Positions 31,856 to 41,892 are shown, counted from the stretch's first letter. The stretch is DNA of 64,000 nucleotides from CBDFGK01 sp965247075 (GCA_965247075.1 CBDFGK010000002.1:620001-684000); one strand, 5' to 3'. Notes: generated by a model from the letters alone, not told the origin. Made by a program: numbers and translations.

Positions 31856-33226
31856 ATGGATATTAGCGTTTTTGATTTATTCAAGCTCGGCGTTGGACCA
31901 TCCAGCTCTCACACCATGGGGCCGATGAAGGCCAGTGCCATGTTTGTACAGGCGTTGCTGGAACGCGGGCACATCGATGCCACCAGCCGTATTGAAGTGA
32001 ATCTCTACGGTTCCCTGAGCGCCACGGGCAGGGGCCATGGAACAGACCGGGCCTGCCTCGCTGGTCTGATGGGCTATGAGCCACACACTGTCGCTCCTGA
32101 TTTGATGAGCTCTGTGCTTGAGCAAACGGAGGCAAGCCGCCTGCTGCGCCTTGCGGACCGAAGAGATATCCCCTTCAACCCCGCTAAAGATTTGTGTTTT
32201 CACGATGAGGTCTTGTCCTATCACCCAAACGGAATGACGTTAATCGCCTGGACAGGCGAGGAAGAAGTTCACCGCAATACCTTTTACTCGATCGGGGGTG
32301 GGTTTGTCATCGACCAGGCCGGCACCGTAGATACTCGCTCGGAGACGCCGGTTAAATTGCCCTACAGTTTCAACACGGCATCTGAGTTGCTGGCCCTTTG
32401 TGAGCAGCACGATATGAGTATCAGCGCGCTGCTACTGGAAAATGAAAAAGCCTGGCGCCCCGACGCGGAGGTAAAACAAAAGCTGAGTGAGATATGGGCT
32501 GCCATGGACGCCTGCGTGGACCGAGGACTTGCGCAGAAGGGCACCTTGCCGGGCGGTCTGAATGTTGCGCGGCGGGCGGAGGGTTTGAACAGGTCACTGG
32601 AAAACACCGCCGATAACTTGATCGGCTCCACATTTAATGCCATGGATTGGGTAAACCTGTATGCCCTGGCCGTTAACGAGGAGAACGCGGCGGGTGGTCG
32701 TATAGTGACTGCGCCGACTAATGGTGCCGCAGGAATTGTGCCCGCCGTGCTGCGCTTTTACATGCGCTTCAGTGAAAATCCCGAACCAGTAGATGTTCGG
32801 GCGTATCTTCTCGCGGCGGGGGCCGTTGGAATGTTGTGCAAAAGGAATGCCTCTATCTCTGGTGCCGAAGTAGGATGCCAGGGCGAGGTGGGTTCAGCCT
32901 GCGCCATGGCTGCGGCGGGTCTGGCGGAAGTGCTGGGAGGCACCCCGGCCCAGGTGGAGAACGCCGCCGAGATAGGGCTGGAACACAATCTCGGTCTCAC
33001 CTGCGACCCCATCGGCGGCCTGGTGCAAATTCCCTGTATCGAGCGCAATGCCATTGCCGCCGTGAAGGCGATAAACGCAGCGCAGATGGCCTTGCGGGGA
33101 GATGGCAGCCATTACGTGTCGCTCGATGATGTGATCAAGACCATGCGCGAGACCGGCCGGGATATGATGGACAAGTATAAGGAGACTTCCCAGGGAGGCC
33201 TCGCGGTCAATGTTATCGAGTGCTGA
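31856..33226 (+). CDS. sdaA: L-serine ammonia-lyase, single-chain [4Fe-4S]
   Basis: A 456-residue L-serine dehydratase (serine to pyruvate plus ammonia), fused beta and alpha domains. Recognised by VFDLFKLGVGPSSSHTMGPM at the start and the cluster-binding Cys in the C-terminal part (SGAEVGCQGEVGSACAMA; GLTCDPIGGLVQIPC). GGGAGG lies 8 nt before the ATG 31856; the earlier in-frame ATG at 31823 has no ribosome site. It is the exit of glycine-derived serine to central metabolism, which fits the surrounding betaine-degradation genes. Confidence 0.93.
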   Translation: MDISVFDLFKLGVGPSSSHTMGPMKASAMFVQALLERGHIDATSRIEVNLYGSLSATGRGHGTDRACLAGLMGYEPHTVAPDLMSSVLEQTEASRLLRLADRRDIPFNPAKDLCFHDEVLSYHPNGMTLIAWTGEEEVHRNTFYSIGGGFVIDQAGTVDTRSETPVKLPYSFNTASELLALCEQHDMSISALLLENEKAWRPDAEVKQKLSEIWAAMDACVDRGLAQKGTLPGGLNVARRAEGLNRSLENTADNLIGSTFNAMDWVNLYALAVNEENAAGGRIVTAPTNGAAGIVPAVLRFYMRFSENPEPVDVRAYLLAAGAVGMLCKRNASISGAEVGCQGEVGSACAMAAAGLAEVLGGTPAQVENAAEIGLEHNLGLTCDPIGGLVQIPCIERNAIAAVKAINAAQMALRGDGSHYVSLDDVIKTMRETGRDMMDKYKETSQGGLAVNVIEC

Positions 33227-33600
33227 GCGCGATAGCATGATGCTACCCGCCAATTGTCCCCGGTGAACTGCGGCCTTTCGTCGCCGGTCGGAGTTATGCT
33301 AAGCTATGGGGCGAAATCTCGAAGTCAGACAGCCAAATCCGGGGCGACCGCTGTTGATGTGCAGGCACTGGCCAGCCACGAGCTGCAAACGGATAAGAAG
33401 ATGTCGCAAATAGATATTTTTCTTACGAGTGATGGCGGTAGGCTTACTAGTCCGCTCGGTTGCGGCTGGCCCTGTGGCGGTAGAGAGCATGGGCAAAATT
33501 GACACCGGGGTCACTGGAGTATTCACGGAGAAGAAAGCGGATCAGTTGCGACTAAACGAATAAACCGAAGTAACATAATATCAATAACCGAGGTGGAAGC
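33227..33600. other. Intergenic region without recognised gene
   Basis: Between sdaA and the next TonB receptor. A short dyad (TAGCATGATGCTA, 33234-33246) follows the sdaA stop. The only open frame here (33254-33502) has no coding character. The receptor's ribosome site (gaggtgg) is at its right end. No clear -35/-10 pair was identified. Confidence 0.4.
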
Positions 33601-36279
33601 ATGTTTAAGAAGACGAAGATGAGCAGCGCAGTACTTTCTGTAGTGGCTGCCGGCGCGGTAACGGGTTACACCGCAGTGGCAAACGCGCAGTTGGAAGAGG
33701 TGATTGTTACCGCCACCAAGCGAGCGGAGTCGTTGCAGGATGTACCCGTCGCCGTATCGGCGATCCCGGCGGATGATCTCAACGAACTCCGGATCGACAG
33801 CTTCCAGGACTACGTGCAGTTCTTGCCCAACGTGGTCAGCCAGGGCACCGGCCCCGGCCAGAATGAAATCTTCATACGGGGTGCGGCCACCTCGCAAGCT
33901 GTGGTCACCCTGTCTTCCGTCGCCGGTGTGCAGCCATCAGTAGCGCTGTATCTGGACGAGCAACCGGTTGCCATGCCTGGCCGAAATCTTGATGTCTACG
34001 CGGCGGACCTGGCGCGCATCGAGGTGTTGCCAGGTCCGCAGGGAACACTGTTTGGTGCCAGCTCGCAGTCGGGTACGGTGCGTTTAATTACCAATAAACC
34101 TGATTTCTCCGGCATCAGTGCCGGCTTTGAACTCGGTCTCGCCGGCACCAAGGGCGGCGCCAACAGTAGTTCCGTGGAAGGTTTTTTCAATTTGCCGATT
34201 TCCGATAAGCTCGCCGTGCGTGTTGCAGCTTACACCGACAAGCAAGGCGGCTGGATCGATAATATCCTGAATGACCCATCCAACGGCGGCTGGAACGGTA
34301 GCGCTGTAGTGGTCGACCGGATTTCCGGTGGCCCGCTGCCTGATCCTGAAAACATGACCATTCCCTTGCCGCGCAATGATGTGCTGGTGGAGGATGACTT
34401 CAATGAAGCCACCTACGCCGGCGGCCGAATCAGCCTCAACTATCTATTCAACGAAGACTGGGACCTCCTCCTGCAACACACGCAACAGACACTGGATACC
34501 GATGGGGTTTGGGCCTATGACCCGAATCTGGATGGTGAGGACTCCGTTAATCGATTTGCCCCGGACTCGAACGAGGACGAGTTTGGCCTGACTACCTGGA
34601 CTCTGACGGGTCGCCTGGCGATGCTCGAGTTAGTCTATACCGGCGGTTACCTCGACCGGGAGGTCAATGCGACCATCGACTATACTTGGTATACCAATGG
34701 CGGTCTGTTTGCAGCCTACTACGTCTGCTACCCTGGGGATGGCACCTATTCGGAGTGTTTCGATCCGTCCAAGTTCTACAAGGAGCATTCGGAAAACAGC
34801 CGCATCACCCACGAATTCCGCGCCAGTACGCCCGCTGACAACCGCTGGAGAGTGACTGCCGGTGTGTTCTATGACGAGACCGAGCTGGCCAGCACCGGCT
34901 TGTTTAAAATTGCCTCAACAGCCAGTCCTTACTTCTCCGACCTGAGGAGAACGCTGAAGTCGCCCCAGCCCACCGAGGGCACTAATACCAACGGTGGGCC
35001 CTTCCCGCCGGAAATCAGCTTCGTCAACGACGTTACCCGCACCACAGATCAGATCGCGGTGTTCGCCCACGGTGAATTTGATCTCACAGATGAGCTCACG
35101 GTCTCCATTGGCGCACGCTACTACGATATCGAGGATGACTACAAGGGAGCAACTTCTACGGTCAATGTAACCGAGCGGCTGAAAGCGCTGGGGGATGGCT
35201 CCCTCGCCGGCCTGCAGGACTTCTTTGGCGACGCGGAGGGCCAGGCAATTTTCGACTCGATAGAATCAGGACAGCTGGAGAATACCGACCTGGATAGTAG
35301 TGGTGTGCTGAAAGTGGACGATGTAATCGTGCGCGCCTCGCTGGATTGGCATGTCACAGAAGACATCATGTTCTTTAGTACCTATTCCCAGGGCTTCCGT
35401 CCGCCGGTGACCAACCGGGTGGGCGGAGGTGCATCCAACAACCAGAGCGGTGCTTTCGAGGGGTACAGGATTCCTATCTACTCAGAAACGGATGATCTGG
35501 ACAACTATGAACTGGGTGTGAAAGCGGAGCTATTCGACAATACCCTGCGCCTCAACATGACCGGCTACTACTCCGAGATCAGCGATCTGCAGACCTCCCG
35601 GTTTGACCCCGCCAATATTAACTTCCTGTGGTTTATCGACAATGTCGGCGAGGCGGAGATTTACGGTATCGACGGTGACTTTACCTGGGCGCCGACCGAT
35701 AGTTTGACGATTTCCGGTGCATTCAGCATTCTCGATACGGAAATCACTCAACTCAACCCGGAACTGGAGGGCATAGCCGTGCCGGAGGGCAGTGAGTTAC
35801 CCTACGCATCTGATTTTTCCGCCAACCTCCGTGCACGCTACGATTTCGAGCTTTCCAAGCTGGGTGACTTGTCCGGTCTGAGGGGCTACGTAAGCGGTTC
35901 TATGATCTATACCGGCGAGAGCCTGGCCAGCCTGAAAATGGACGCCTATGTGCTGGAGGATGTGCTGCAGCGGGTCTACGGAGTGTCCGGTTCCGGCCTG
36001 ACTATTCAGCGCGAGGCAGGCGCCTATTTGGGAGCGGCACCTGGCACTGACCTGATCAACGAGGAAGGTGTGCCTGGCGGGCGATATGAACAGAACGATT
36101 ATTTGCTCTTTAACGCAGCCGTTGGTTTCAACATGGATGAATGGAACGCAGAGTTATTCGTGGATAACCTCGCCGACGAAAATGCTGTTGTTTACATCGA
36201 TACGCAGCAGTTTTCACCAAAGGTGGTTACTAACCGGCCACGCACCTTCGGCTTGCGAGTGAGTTACCAATTCGAATAA
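33601..36279 (+). CDS. TonB-dependent outer-membrane receptor
   Basis: An 892-residue receptor: signal peptide (about 1-30, ending VANAQ), TonB-box-like LEEVIVTATKRAE, plug (LQDVPVAVSAIPADDL, IEVLPGPQGTLFGASSQSGT) and a 22-strand-type barrel ending in ...GLRVSYQFE with the terminal aromatic. Complete, uninterrupted. It imports a substrate too large for porins using TonB energy; ligand unknown. Immediately followed (9 nt) by a TPR-sulfotransferase gene, a pairing seen repeatedly in Proteobacteria. Confidence 0.93.
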   Translation: MFKKTKMSSAVLSVVAAGAVTGYTAVANAQLEEVIVTATKRAESLQDVPVAVSAIPADDLNELRIDSFQDYVQFLPNVVSQGTGPGQNEIFIRGAATSQAVVTLSSVAGVQPSVALYLDEQPVAMPGRNLDVYAADLARIEVLPGPQGTLFGASSQSGTVRLITNKPDFSGISAGFELGLAGTKGGANSSSVEGFFNLPISDKLAVRVAAYTDKQGGWIDNILNDPSNGGWNGSAVVVDRISGGPLPDPENMTIPLPRNDVLVEDDFNEATYAGGRISLNYLFNEDWDLLLQHTQQTLDTDGVWAYDPNLDGEDSVNRFAPDSNEDEFGLTTWTLTGRLAMLELVYTGGYLDREVNATIDYTWYTNGGLFAAYYVCYPGDGTYSECFDPSKFYKEHSENSRITHEFRASTPADNRWRVTAGVFYDETELASTGLFKIASTASPYFSDLRRTLKSPQPTEGTNTNGGPFPPEISFVNDVTRTTDQIAVFAHGEFDLTDELTVSIGARYYDIEDDYKGATSTVNVTERLKALGDGSLAGLQDFFGDAEGQAIFDSIESGQLENTDLDSSGVLKVDDVIVRASLDWHVTEDIMFFSTYSQGFRPPVTNRVGGGASNNQSGAFEGYRIPIYSETDDLDNYELGVKAELFDNTLRLNMTGYYSEISDLQTSRFDPANINFLWFIDNVGEAEIYGIDGDFTWAPTDSLTISGAFSILDTEITQLNPELEGIAVPEGSELPYASDFSANLRARYDFELSKLGDLSGLRGYVSGSMIYTGESLASLKMDAYVLEDVLQRVYGVSGSGLTIQREAGAYLGAAPGTDLINEEGVPGGRYEQNDYLLFNAAVGFNMDEWNAELFVDNLADENAVVYIDTQQFSPKVVTNRPRTFGLRVSYQFE

Positions 36280-36288
36280 GCTATCGGC

Positions 36289-38289
36289 ATGGACGTTGCG
36301 GCAGAACTGGGGCGGGCCAAGAGGCTGATTCAGTCGGCCCAGTTTGTCGAGGCCGAAGCACTGTTGCGAGGTTTGCTAAACGAGTCGGCTGATGCTCACA
36401 GCGCTACCGAGGCGCGTTACTCACTGGCAGTGGCGCTGCGCTATAGGAAAGACTATCCTGAGGCCCTGCGGGCACTGGAAGCACTGTTAGCCGAGGAATC
36501 TGAACACGCCCGTGCTTATCAGGAACGCGGCCATACCTACCTGTCGCTCAACCAGCCCGCTGACGCCGCGGGGGCGTTTGCCCGGGCTGTTGACCTTAAC
36601 CCGGCTCTGCTCGCCAGTTGGAAAGCACTTGCCAATCTATTCAGGCATGCGGGCCGCGACGATCGTGCTCGCTTTGCTCAAAACCAGGCAGATGCCCTAG
36701 CGTTATTGCCACCCGATCTTCTGCACGTGACTGACCTGATACACGAAGGGAAAATCTACAAAGCGGAGAAATTGTGCCGCCGGTTCCTTAAGGCCCAGCC
36801 GCATGCTGTGGAAGCTATGCGCCTGTTGGCGGATATCGGTATCCGGTTGCGGATCTACGATGATGCCGAGTTCCTTCTGGAAAGTTGCGTGGAATTCGAA
36901 CCGGACAATATCCGTGCTCGCAGCGACTACCTGAAAATACTCAACCGCAAGGGCAAGTTCCAGCAGGCCTACGAGCAAGCGCAAAAACTGGCTGAGCTAC
37001 AGCCTGACAATCCAGTCTACCAACTCTCCCTCGCCAATGCCCTTGCCGGACTGGGTCGATTCGAGGAGGGAATCGCGGGATACCAGCGCTGTCTGGCGGA
37101 AGCTGTGAACAAGGCAGGCGTTTATTTGTTGCTCGGTCACGCCCAAAAGGCAACCGGATTGCTCGAGAGTGCGATTCACTCCTATCGTGAGGCTTATCGT
37201 GAAAAACCTGACCTTGGGGATGCCTTCTGGAGCCTGGCAAATACCAAGACTCATCGTTTCGCGGATGAAGAGATGAAGCATATGCGGCACTATGAGTCAG
37301 CCCCCGGGGTTGCCGGGGATGATCGTATCCACTTCTGCTTTGCCCTGGGTAAGGCGTTTGAAGACAGGCGGGAATACGAGGATGCATTCACCTCCTACCA
37401 GCGGGGCAATGCGCTCAAGCAACTCAAGACCGGTTACGATGCCGACAAGACCCACAAGATGGTGCGAGAACAAATCGAGACCTGTACACAGGCCCTGTTC
37501 GAGCAACGAGGTAATCTCGGTACCGATGTGTCTGCTCCCATCTTTATTGTCGGTATGCCGAGGGCAGGGTCGACCCTGCTGGAACAGATCCTGGCATCGC
37601 ACTCCCAGGTCGACGGCACCATGGAATTGCACAATATTCTCGGGCTCGCCCAGCGACTTCGCGGCCGGACTGTGGACGAGGAGACACAGTATCCAGGAAT
37701 ACTCTGGGAACTGGAGGACAGCTATTTTTACCGTTTCGGCGAGAAGTTCATCGAGGATACACGCGTGTACCGTAGTGGCGCGCCGTTTTTCATCGACAAG
37801 ATGCCGAACAACTTCATGCATATCGCCCTGATTCGCTTGATTCTGCCCCATGCAAAGGTAATCGATGCCAGGCGCGACCCCATGGCCTGCTGCTTCAGTA
37901 ACTTCAAGCAACTGTACGGTGAAGGCCAGGACTTTAGCTACGGCCTGGAGCCCATGGGACGCTATTACGGCGACTACGTGGCTGTAATGAATCATTGGGA
38001 CGAGGTGCTGCCGGGTTTCGTTCTGCGCGTACAGCACGAGGATGTGTTGGCGGATCTGGAAGGGCAGGTAAGGCGCTTACTGGACTTCTGCGGCCTACCC
38101 TTTGAGGAGCAGTGCCTGCGCTTCTATGAGACCGAAAGAGCCGTGCGAACGCCCAGCTCCGAGCAGGTCAGGCAGCCGATCTTTCAAACGGGTAAAGACC
38201 AGTGGCGGAACTTCGCCCAGTGGCTGGGTCCGCTGCGAGAGGCACTGGGTCCGGGACTTGTCGGTTCAACAGACGAGATTGGGGATTGA
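36289..38289 (+). CDS. TPR-repeat sulfotransferase-family protein
   Basis: A 666-residue protein with about ten TPR-like helical repeats over the first about 400 residues (for example ARAYQERGHTYLSLNQPADA, PVYQLSLANALAGLGRFEEG), then a sulfotransferase domain. The PAPS 5'-phosphate loop is seen in PIFIVGMPRAGSTLLEQIL (about 418-436) and the 3'-phosphate region in IDARRDPMACCFSNFKQLYG. It may sulfate a protein, glycan or small molecule linked to the receptor's ligand, but no specific substrate is known. Likely co-transcribed with the receptor. Confidence 0.88.
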   Translation: MDVAAELGRAKRLIQSAQFVEAEALLRGLLNESADAHSATEARYSLAVALRYRKDYPEALRALEALLAEESEHARAYQERGHTYLSLNQPADAAGAFARAVDLNPALLASWKALANLFRHAGRDDRARFAQNQADALALLPPDLLHVTDLIHEGKIYKAEKLCRRFLKAQPHAVEAMRLLADIGIRLRIYDDAEFLLESCVEFEPDNIRARSDYLKILNRKGKFQQAYEQAQKLAELQPDNPVYQLSLANALAGLGRFEEGIAGYQRCLAEAVNKAGVYLLLGHAQKATGLLESAIHSYREAYREKPDLGDAFWSLANTKTHRFADEEMKHMRHYESAPGVAGDDRIHFCFALGKAFEDRREYEDAFTSYQRGNALKQLKTGYDADKTHKMVREQIETCTQALFEQRGNLGTDVSAPIFIVGMPRAGSTLLEQILASHSQVDGTMELHNILGLAQRLRGRTVDEETQYPGILWELEDSYFYRFGEKFIEDTRVYRSGAPFFIDKMPNNFMHIALIRLILPHAKVIDARRDPMACCFSNFKQLYGEGQDFSYGLEPMGRYYGDYVAVMNHWDEVLPGFVLRVQHEDVLADLEGQVRRLLDFCGLPFEEQCLRFYETERAVRTPSSEQVRQPIFQTGKDQWRNFAQWLGPLREALGPGLVGSTDEIGD

Positions 38290-38377
38290 ACCCCCGCCAT
38301 TCTTGTTACCAGCCGTGGCGCAACCGGCGCTCAATATTAAAAAAATAGACGTATCGGACGATCTCATTTTTGTTGGT

Positions 38378-38968
38378 TCAATGCTCATGGTGTAGATACG
38401 TCGACAGATAGTCGCCGACGATTTTTTGTGCCAGTTCACCGTCGATACCGTCCGGGCTCAAGGCTCCGCGCAACCAGATACCATCAATAAGTGCGGCTAT
38501 GCCGGCGGCGATAAGTTCGGCCTGGTCGGCGGGAAGAATACGTTTTAACTCATGGCGTAGATGGGAGTGCAGCCGTTTTTCGTTGACCCGTTGCAAGCGC
38601 CGCAGGCGCGGGTCGTGCATGGCCTGAGCCCAGAATGCCAACCAGGTTTTCACGACTTTTTGATCGATTTGCCGGCGGTCGAAATTACCGCCGACAATGG
38701 CGTTGATGCGCCCCAGGACATCATCTTTGTCAACCTCGCTCAGGCGTTGTCGGACGGCGACGGATAGCTGTGTCAGCACACTGCGCATAGTGGCTTCCAG
38801 CAGTCCAGCCTTGCCGCCGAAGTAATGACTGATAATTCCCGTCGAGACACCGGCTTTTCTGCTGATCATAGCCACTGTGGCGGCTTGCAGACCGACTTCA
38901 TCAATGGTCAACAGGGTCGATTCAATCAACTGTGGCCGGCGAATTTCTGGCATTCCAAGTTTCGGCAT
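38378..38968 (-). CDS. betI: Choline-responsive TetR repressor BetI
   Basis: A 196-residue TetR-family regulator starting MPKLGMPEIRRPQLIEST, the signature BetI N-terminus. The helix-turn-helix is ATVAMISRKAGVSTGIISHY, and the ligand domain resembles BetI throughout (TWLAFWAQAMHDPRLRRLQR). BetI represses choline-to-betaine genes until choline is present. ATG 38968 is chosen over 38992. Convergent with the sulfotransferase gene; divergent from the TonB receptor and betBA, whose promoter carries a BetI-like operator at 39385. Confidence 0.92.
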   Translation of the reverse strand: MPKLGMPEIRRPQLIESTLLTIDEVGLQAATVAMISRKAGVSTGIISHYFGGKAGLLEATMRSVLTQLSVAVRQRLSEVDKDDVLGRINAIVGGNFDRRQIDQKVVKTWLAFWAQAMHDPRLRRLQRVNEKRLHSHLRHELKRILPADQAELIAAGIAALIDGIWLRGALSPDGIDGELAQKIVGDYLSTYLHHEH

Positions 38969-38995
38969 CAGATCCGTCCACCTACTCTTCATATT

Positions 38996-39011
38996 AATCG
39001 ACCGTTCGAAA
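38996..39011. promoter_or_regulatory. Possible second BetI-like operator upstream of betI
   Basis: Sequence around TCGACCGTTCGA has imperfect dyad symmetry and a half-site (CGTTCGA) like that in the operator at 39385. It lies about 30 nt upstream of the betI start, a place expected for autoregulation. Weak match. Confidence 0.3.
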
Positions 39012-39353
39012 TAAAATACCTAGTTGCTCGACCTCTGTCAATTTCGGGGAACAGGTCAGCTATATGGGCGAGAGACGGGCCTGTTTGGTTGTCTAGGGTC
39101 GCCAATATTGTCAGGGGGTCTTCGCTTGCCAGTACTCAATGAGCGCGCAGGACAGCTTAATGCACATCGGGTAGCATACGTCCAGATTCATAAAAACGAC
39201 ATTCCCTTGTCTTTTTGCGACATAAAATTTGCTCAATAGTGGCTGTACGCGGCTGCCTCTTTTCTTCTGCCAATCCAAATTACCTTTCGAAAACATAGCG
39301 TTAACTTTCCCAAAGGCCCGCAACTGAGTGCTTTTGATGCCTTTGGTCCAGGC

Positions 39354-39382
39354 TTGACATAGGTCAACCAACTATATATTTT
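39354..39382 (+). promoter_or_regulatory. Sigma-70 promoter of the receptor/bet genes
   Basis: TTGACA (39354-39359) is a perfect -35 element. With a 17-nt spacer the -10 is TATTTT (39377-39382); an overlapping TATATT at 39375 gives 15 nt. The predicted start falls within the BetI-like operator just downstream, a classic repressor-blocked layout. Confidence 0.7.
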
Positions 39383-39384
39383 TA

Positions 39385-39400
39385 TTGAACGCTCGTTCAA
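39385..39400. promoter_or_regulatory. BetI-like operator
   Basis: TTGAACGCTCGTTCAA: perfect 7-bp arms separated by CT. TetR-type BetI proteins bind TTGAACG-like dyads. It overlaps the expected transcription start of the promoter at 39354-39382, so binding would block transcription of the receptor and perhaps betBA. Confidence 0.7.
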
Positions 39401-39426
39401 AGACAATAAGTAAGTGGACTGATCTG

Positions 39427-39540
39427 ATGCCGGTTGACGAAGATGATACCCAAGGGCGAACGCCTCGGGCAATGCACCATCCGAACCGGCCGCGCTTGCG
39501 ACAAGTCAATGAGAAACACCTGCTGGATTACAACTACTGA
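39427..39540 (+). CDS. Short leader ORF (37 residues), doubtful
   Basis: Between the BetI-controlled promoter and the TonB receptor an ATG opens a 37-codon frame (begins MPVDEDDTQGRTPRAMHHPN, ends DYNY). No strong ribosome site precedes it and no family is recognised. It lies wholly in the transcribed leader, so it might be a leader peptide or simply untranslated spacer. Confidence 0.2.
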   Translation: MPVDEDDTQGRTPRAMHHPNRPRLRQVNEKHLLDYNY

Positions 39541-39594
39541 TCTGGAAAAACAAGTTTGGACACTCTATTTAATCTTGCTCGGGGGAAATTCAAA

Positions 39595-41877
39595 ATGACA
39601 CTATCAAATCAAGTTAAGTCGGTACTCGCAACGGCAATAAGCACCATGTTTGTCGTGCCAATTATTTCAAACGCTGCGGTATTGGAAGAGGTCATTGTTA
39701 CAGCACAAAAACGTGAGCAAGGCTTGCAGGATGTTGGTGTTTCTGTTTCTGCGTTTAGTGGTGAGCAAATGGACTCCCTGGGCTGGACCAACAGCCTTGA
39801 TGTTGCGGCGCAAACGCCGGGCCTGGTAGCAACCAGTAATACGGGCGATACCGCCAATATTGCCCTGTTCTCGATTCGCGGAGTTAACCAGGGTGACTTC
39901 GCGGAAGGCCAGGAAGCGCCGGTCGCGATCTATAACGACGAAGTCTATTTGTCGTCACCGGGCGCTTCGGGCGCACCGGCTTATGACATTGCGCGCATAG
40001 AAGTGCTGCGCGGCCCCCAGGGTACGTTATACGGGCGCAATGCGACCGGTGGCCTGGTGCATTACATCAGTAATAAACCGACCGAGGAGTTTGAAGCATT
40101 GATCGATCTGACCGCGGGTGAGTACGGCCAGATTGGTGTTAAGGGGATGATTAGTGGCCCCTTGGGAGATAGCGTGCGGGGCCGCCTGGCAGCGTATCAC
40201 AGCGAAAACGATGGCTATGTGGATAATGCCATCGGCAAGGACTATCGAAACGACGATACGCAGGCCATTCGAGGGATGCTAAATATTGATTTTGATGATG
40301 ACACATCACTGTTAATGATTGGTCGGTATACACAGATAGATACCCGGGGCGGTGTTTACGACAATCGCGCCACCAAATCAACCGCGAATGGTCCTGTCTT
40401 CTGCCAGTCGGGCGATACCGACTGTGGTAACGGTTTGATTTTCGGTGATGATGGTCTGCCCACACCGGGCGCGCAGGACTTTTTTAATCTCACCGATTCC
40501 CCGGGTAGTCTTTTCGATGCGGCCAATGGTCAACTTGATGATGGCATAGGGGGCGTGCATGATGGTGCGTTTGACTTTGACTCTGGAGTAGATCGTGACT
40601 CCGGTAGCGCAACAGCCATCTTCAAAACCACATTCGGTGATAATATTAATCTCACCAGCGTTACCGATTATACCGAAAGCGATAAAGAATATCGGGAAGA
40701 TGACGATAGCTCACAGTATGATTTGGTGACCTATGTTGCCACGGCGGACGTTAAACAATTCTCGCAGGAACTACGTCTCAATGGTGGCACCGATGACCTG
40801 AACTGGGTCGGTGGCATCTATTACCTGAAGATTGAAAATGACTTCAGCGGTGCGTTTCAGTTCCCTTCGGATGCCTACGACCCAACGTTTTTCTCGGATT
40901 CCGAGACGGACACTATCTCTGCGTTCGGTCAGATTGACTACCGCCTGAGCGACAATCTGTCACTCACCGCAGGTTTGCGCTGGACGCAGGATAAAAAGGA
41001 CTTAACGTACCAGCTTACCGGCGACGGCGCTGTTTTTGATGATGGCTCTGGTTGGCTTTATACCGGTGATCTCTATAAATTTGACCGTAAAGATGACGAG
41101 GTCTCAGGTAAATTGCAATTGGACTGGGAGGCAAGTGATAACCAGTTATTTTATATCGGTTACAACCGGGGGACTAAAGGTGGTGGTTTCAATACGCCGT
41201 CAGATGGTTTCGCCGAGGGAACGGCTGAGGCCATCGGATTTGATCCTGAAATACTCAATTCCTATGAGATTGGCTCCAAGACAACCTTTGCCGGTGGTAG
41301 GGGGCGTTTGAATGCCAGCGTATTTTACTACGACTACGAAAACTATCAGGGCTTCTTTTTCTCTGGTACCACCAGTCTGTTGATTAACTCTGAAGCGACT
41401 TTTTACGGCGGTGAAGTGGAACTGTTTTACTCCACAGATAATGGTTGGGACTTTATCGCCGGTGTGGCGCTGCTTGAAACCGAAGTGAATGGTGCTTCAA
41501 ATGACGGCTCCACGTCTATTAAGGACCAGGAGGCGCTATTGGCTCCCGATCTAACGGCGAATGCGGTAGTGCGCAAGGAGTGGAGTATGGGCAGCGGCAG
41601 GATTGCCGGCCAGGTATCCGCGAGTTATGTTGGGAAGCAGTATTTTAATCTCGTCAATTCCAAAGCGACGGAAGCAGGCGATTATACACTGACGGATTTA
41701 CGGTTAAGCTATTTCGCTGCGGACGATAACTGGGAGGTGAGTCTTTTTGCCAACAACGTGACTGATGAAGAGCCTGTGACTTATGGTTATGATATTAGCG
41801 GCTTTGGTAACTACTCTATCTATGTTGTGGGTCCTCCTCGTTGGGTAGGCGTGAATTTCAAGTACAACTTCCACTAG
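39595..41877 (+). CDS. TonB-dependent outer-membrane receptor, BetI-controlled
   Basis: A 760-residue receptor: signal peptide ending ISNAA, TonB-box-like LEEVIVTAQKREQ, plug (LQDVGVSVSAFSGEQM, IEVLRGPQGTLYGRNATGGL) and full barrel ending WVGVNFKYNFH. ATG 39595 follows GGGGGAA; the upstream TTG in the same frame is less likely. Placed behind a BetI-like operator and ahead of betBA, it probably imports a choline- or betaine-containing compound too bulky for porins. A strong terminator follows, so betBA may have an additional promoter. Confidence 0.93.
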   Translation: MTLSNQVKSVLATAISTMFVVPIISNAAVLEEVIVTAQKREQGLQDVGVSVSAFSGEQMDSLGWTNSLDVAAQTPGLVATSNTGDTANIALFSIRGVNQGDFAEGQEAPVAIYNDEVYLSSPGASGAPAYDIARIEVLRGPQGTLYGRNATGGLVHYISNKPTEEFEALIDLTAGEYGQIGVKGMISGPLGDSVRGRLAAYHSENDGYVDNAIGKDYRNDDTQAIRGMLNIDFDDDTSLLMIGRYTQIDTRGGVYDNRATKSTANGPVFCQSGDTDCGNGLIFGDDGLPTPGAQDFFNLTDSPGSLFDAANGQLDDGIGGVHDGAFDFDSGVDRDSGSATAIFKTTFGDNINLTSVTDYTESDKEYREDDDSSQYDLVTYVATADVKQFSQELRLNGGTDDLNWVGGIYYLKIENDFSGAFQFPSDAYDPTFFSDSETDTISAFGQIDYRLSDNLSLTAGLRWTQDKKDLTYQLTGDGAVFDDGSGWLYTGDLYKFDRKDDEVSGKLQLDWEASDNQLFYIGYNRGTKGGGFNTPSDGFAEGTAEAIGFDPEILNSYEIGSKTTFAGGRGRLNASVFYYDYENYQGFFFSGTTSLLINSEATFYGGEVELFYSTDNGWDFIAGVALLETEVNGASNDGSTSIKDQEALLAPDLTANAVVRKEWSMGSGRIAGQVSASYVGKQYFNLVNSKATEAGDYTLTDLRLSYFAADDNWEVSLFANNVTDEEPVTYGYDISGFGNYSIYVVGPPRWVGVNFKYNFH

Positions 41878-41892
41878 ACTTTGTGTGGTTCG

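Noticed and set aside
33254..33502. 82-codon frame between sdaA and the TonB receptor
   Set aside because: No ribosome site, no hydrophobic core or domain pattern, and no family resemblance.
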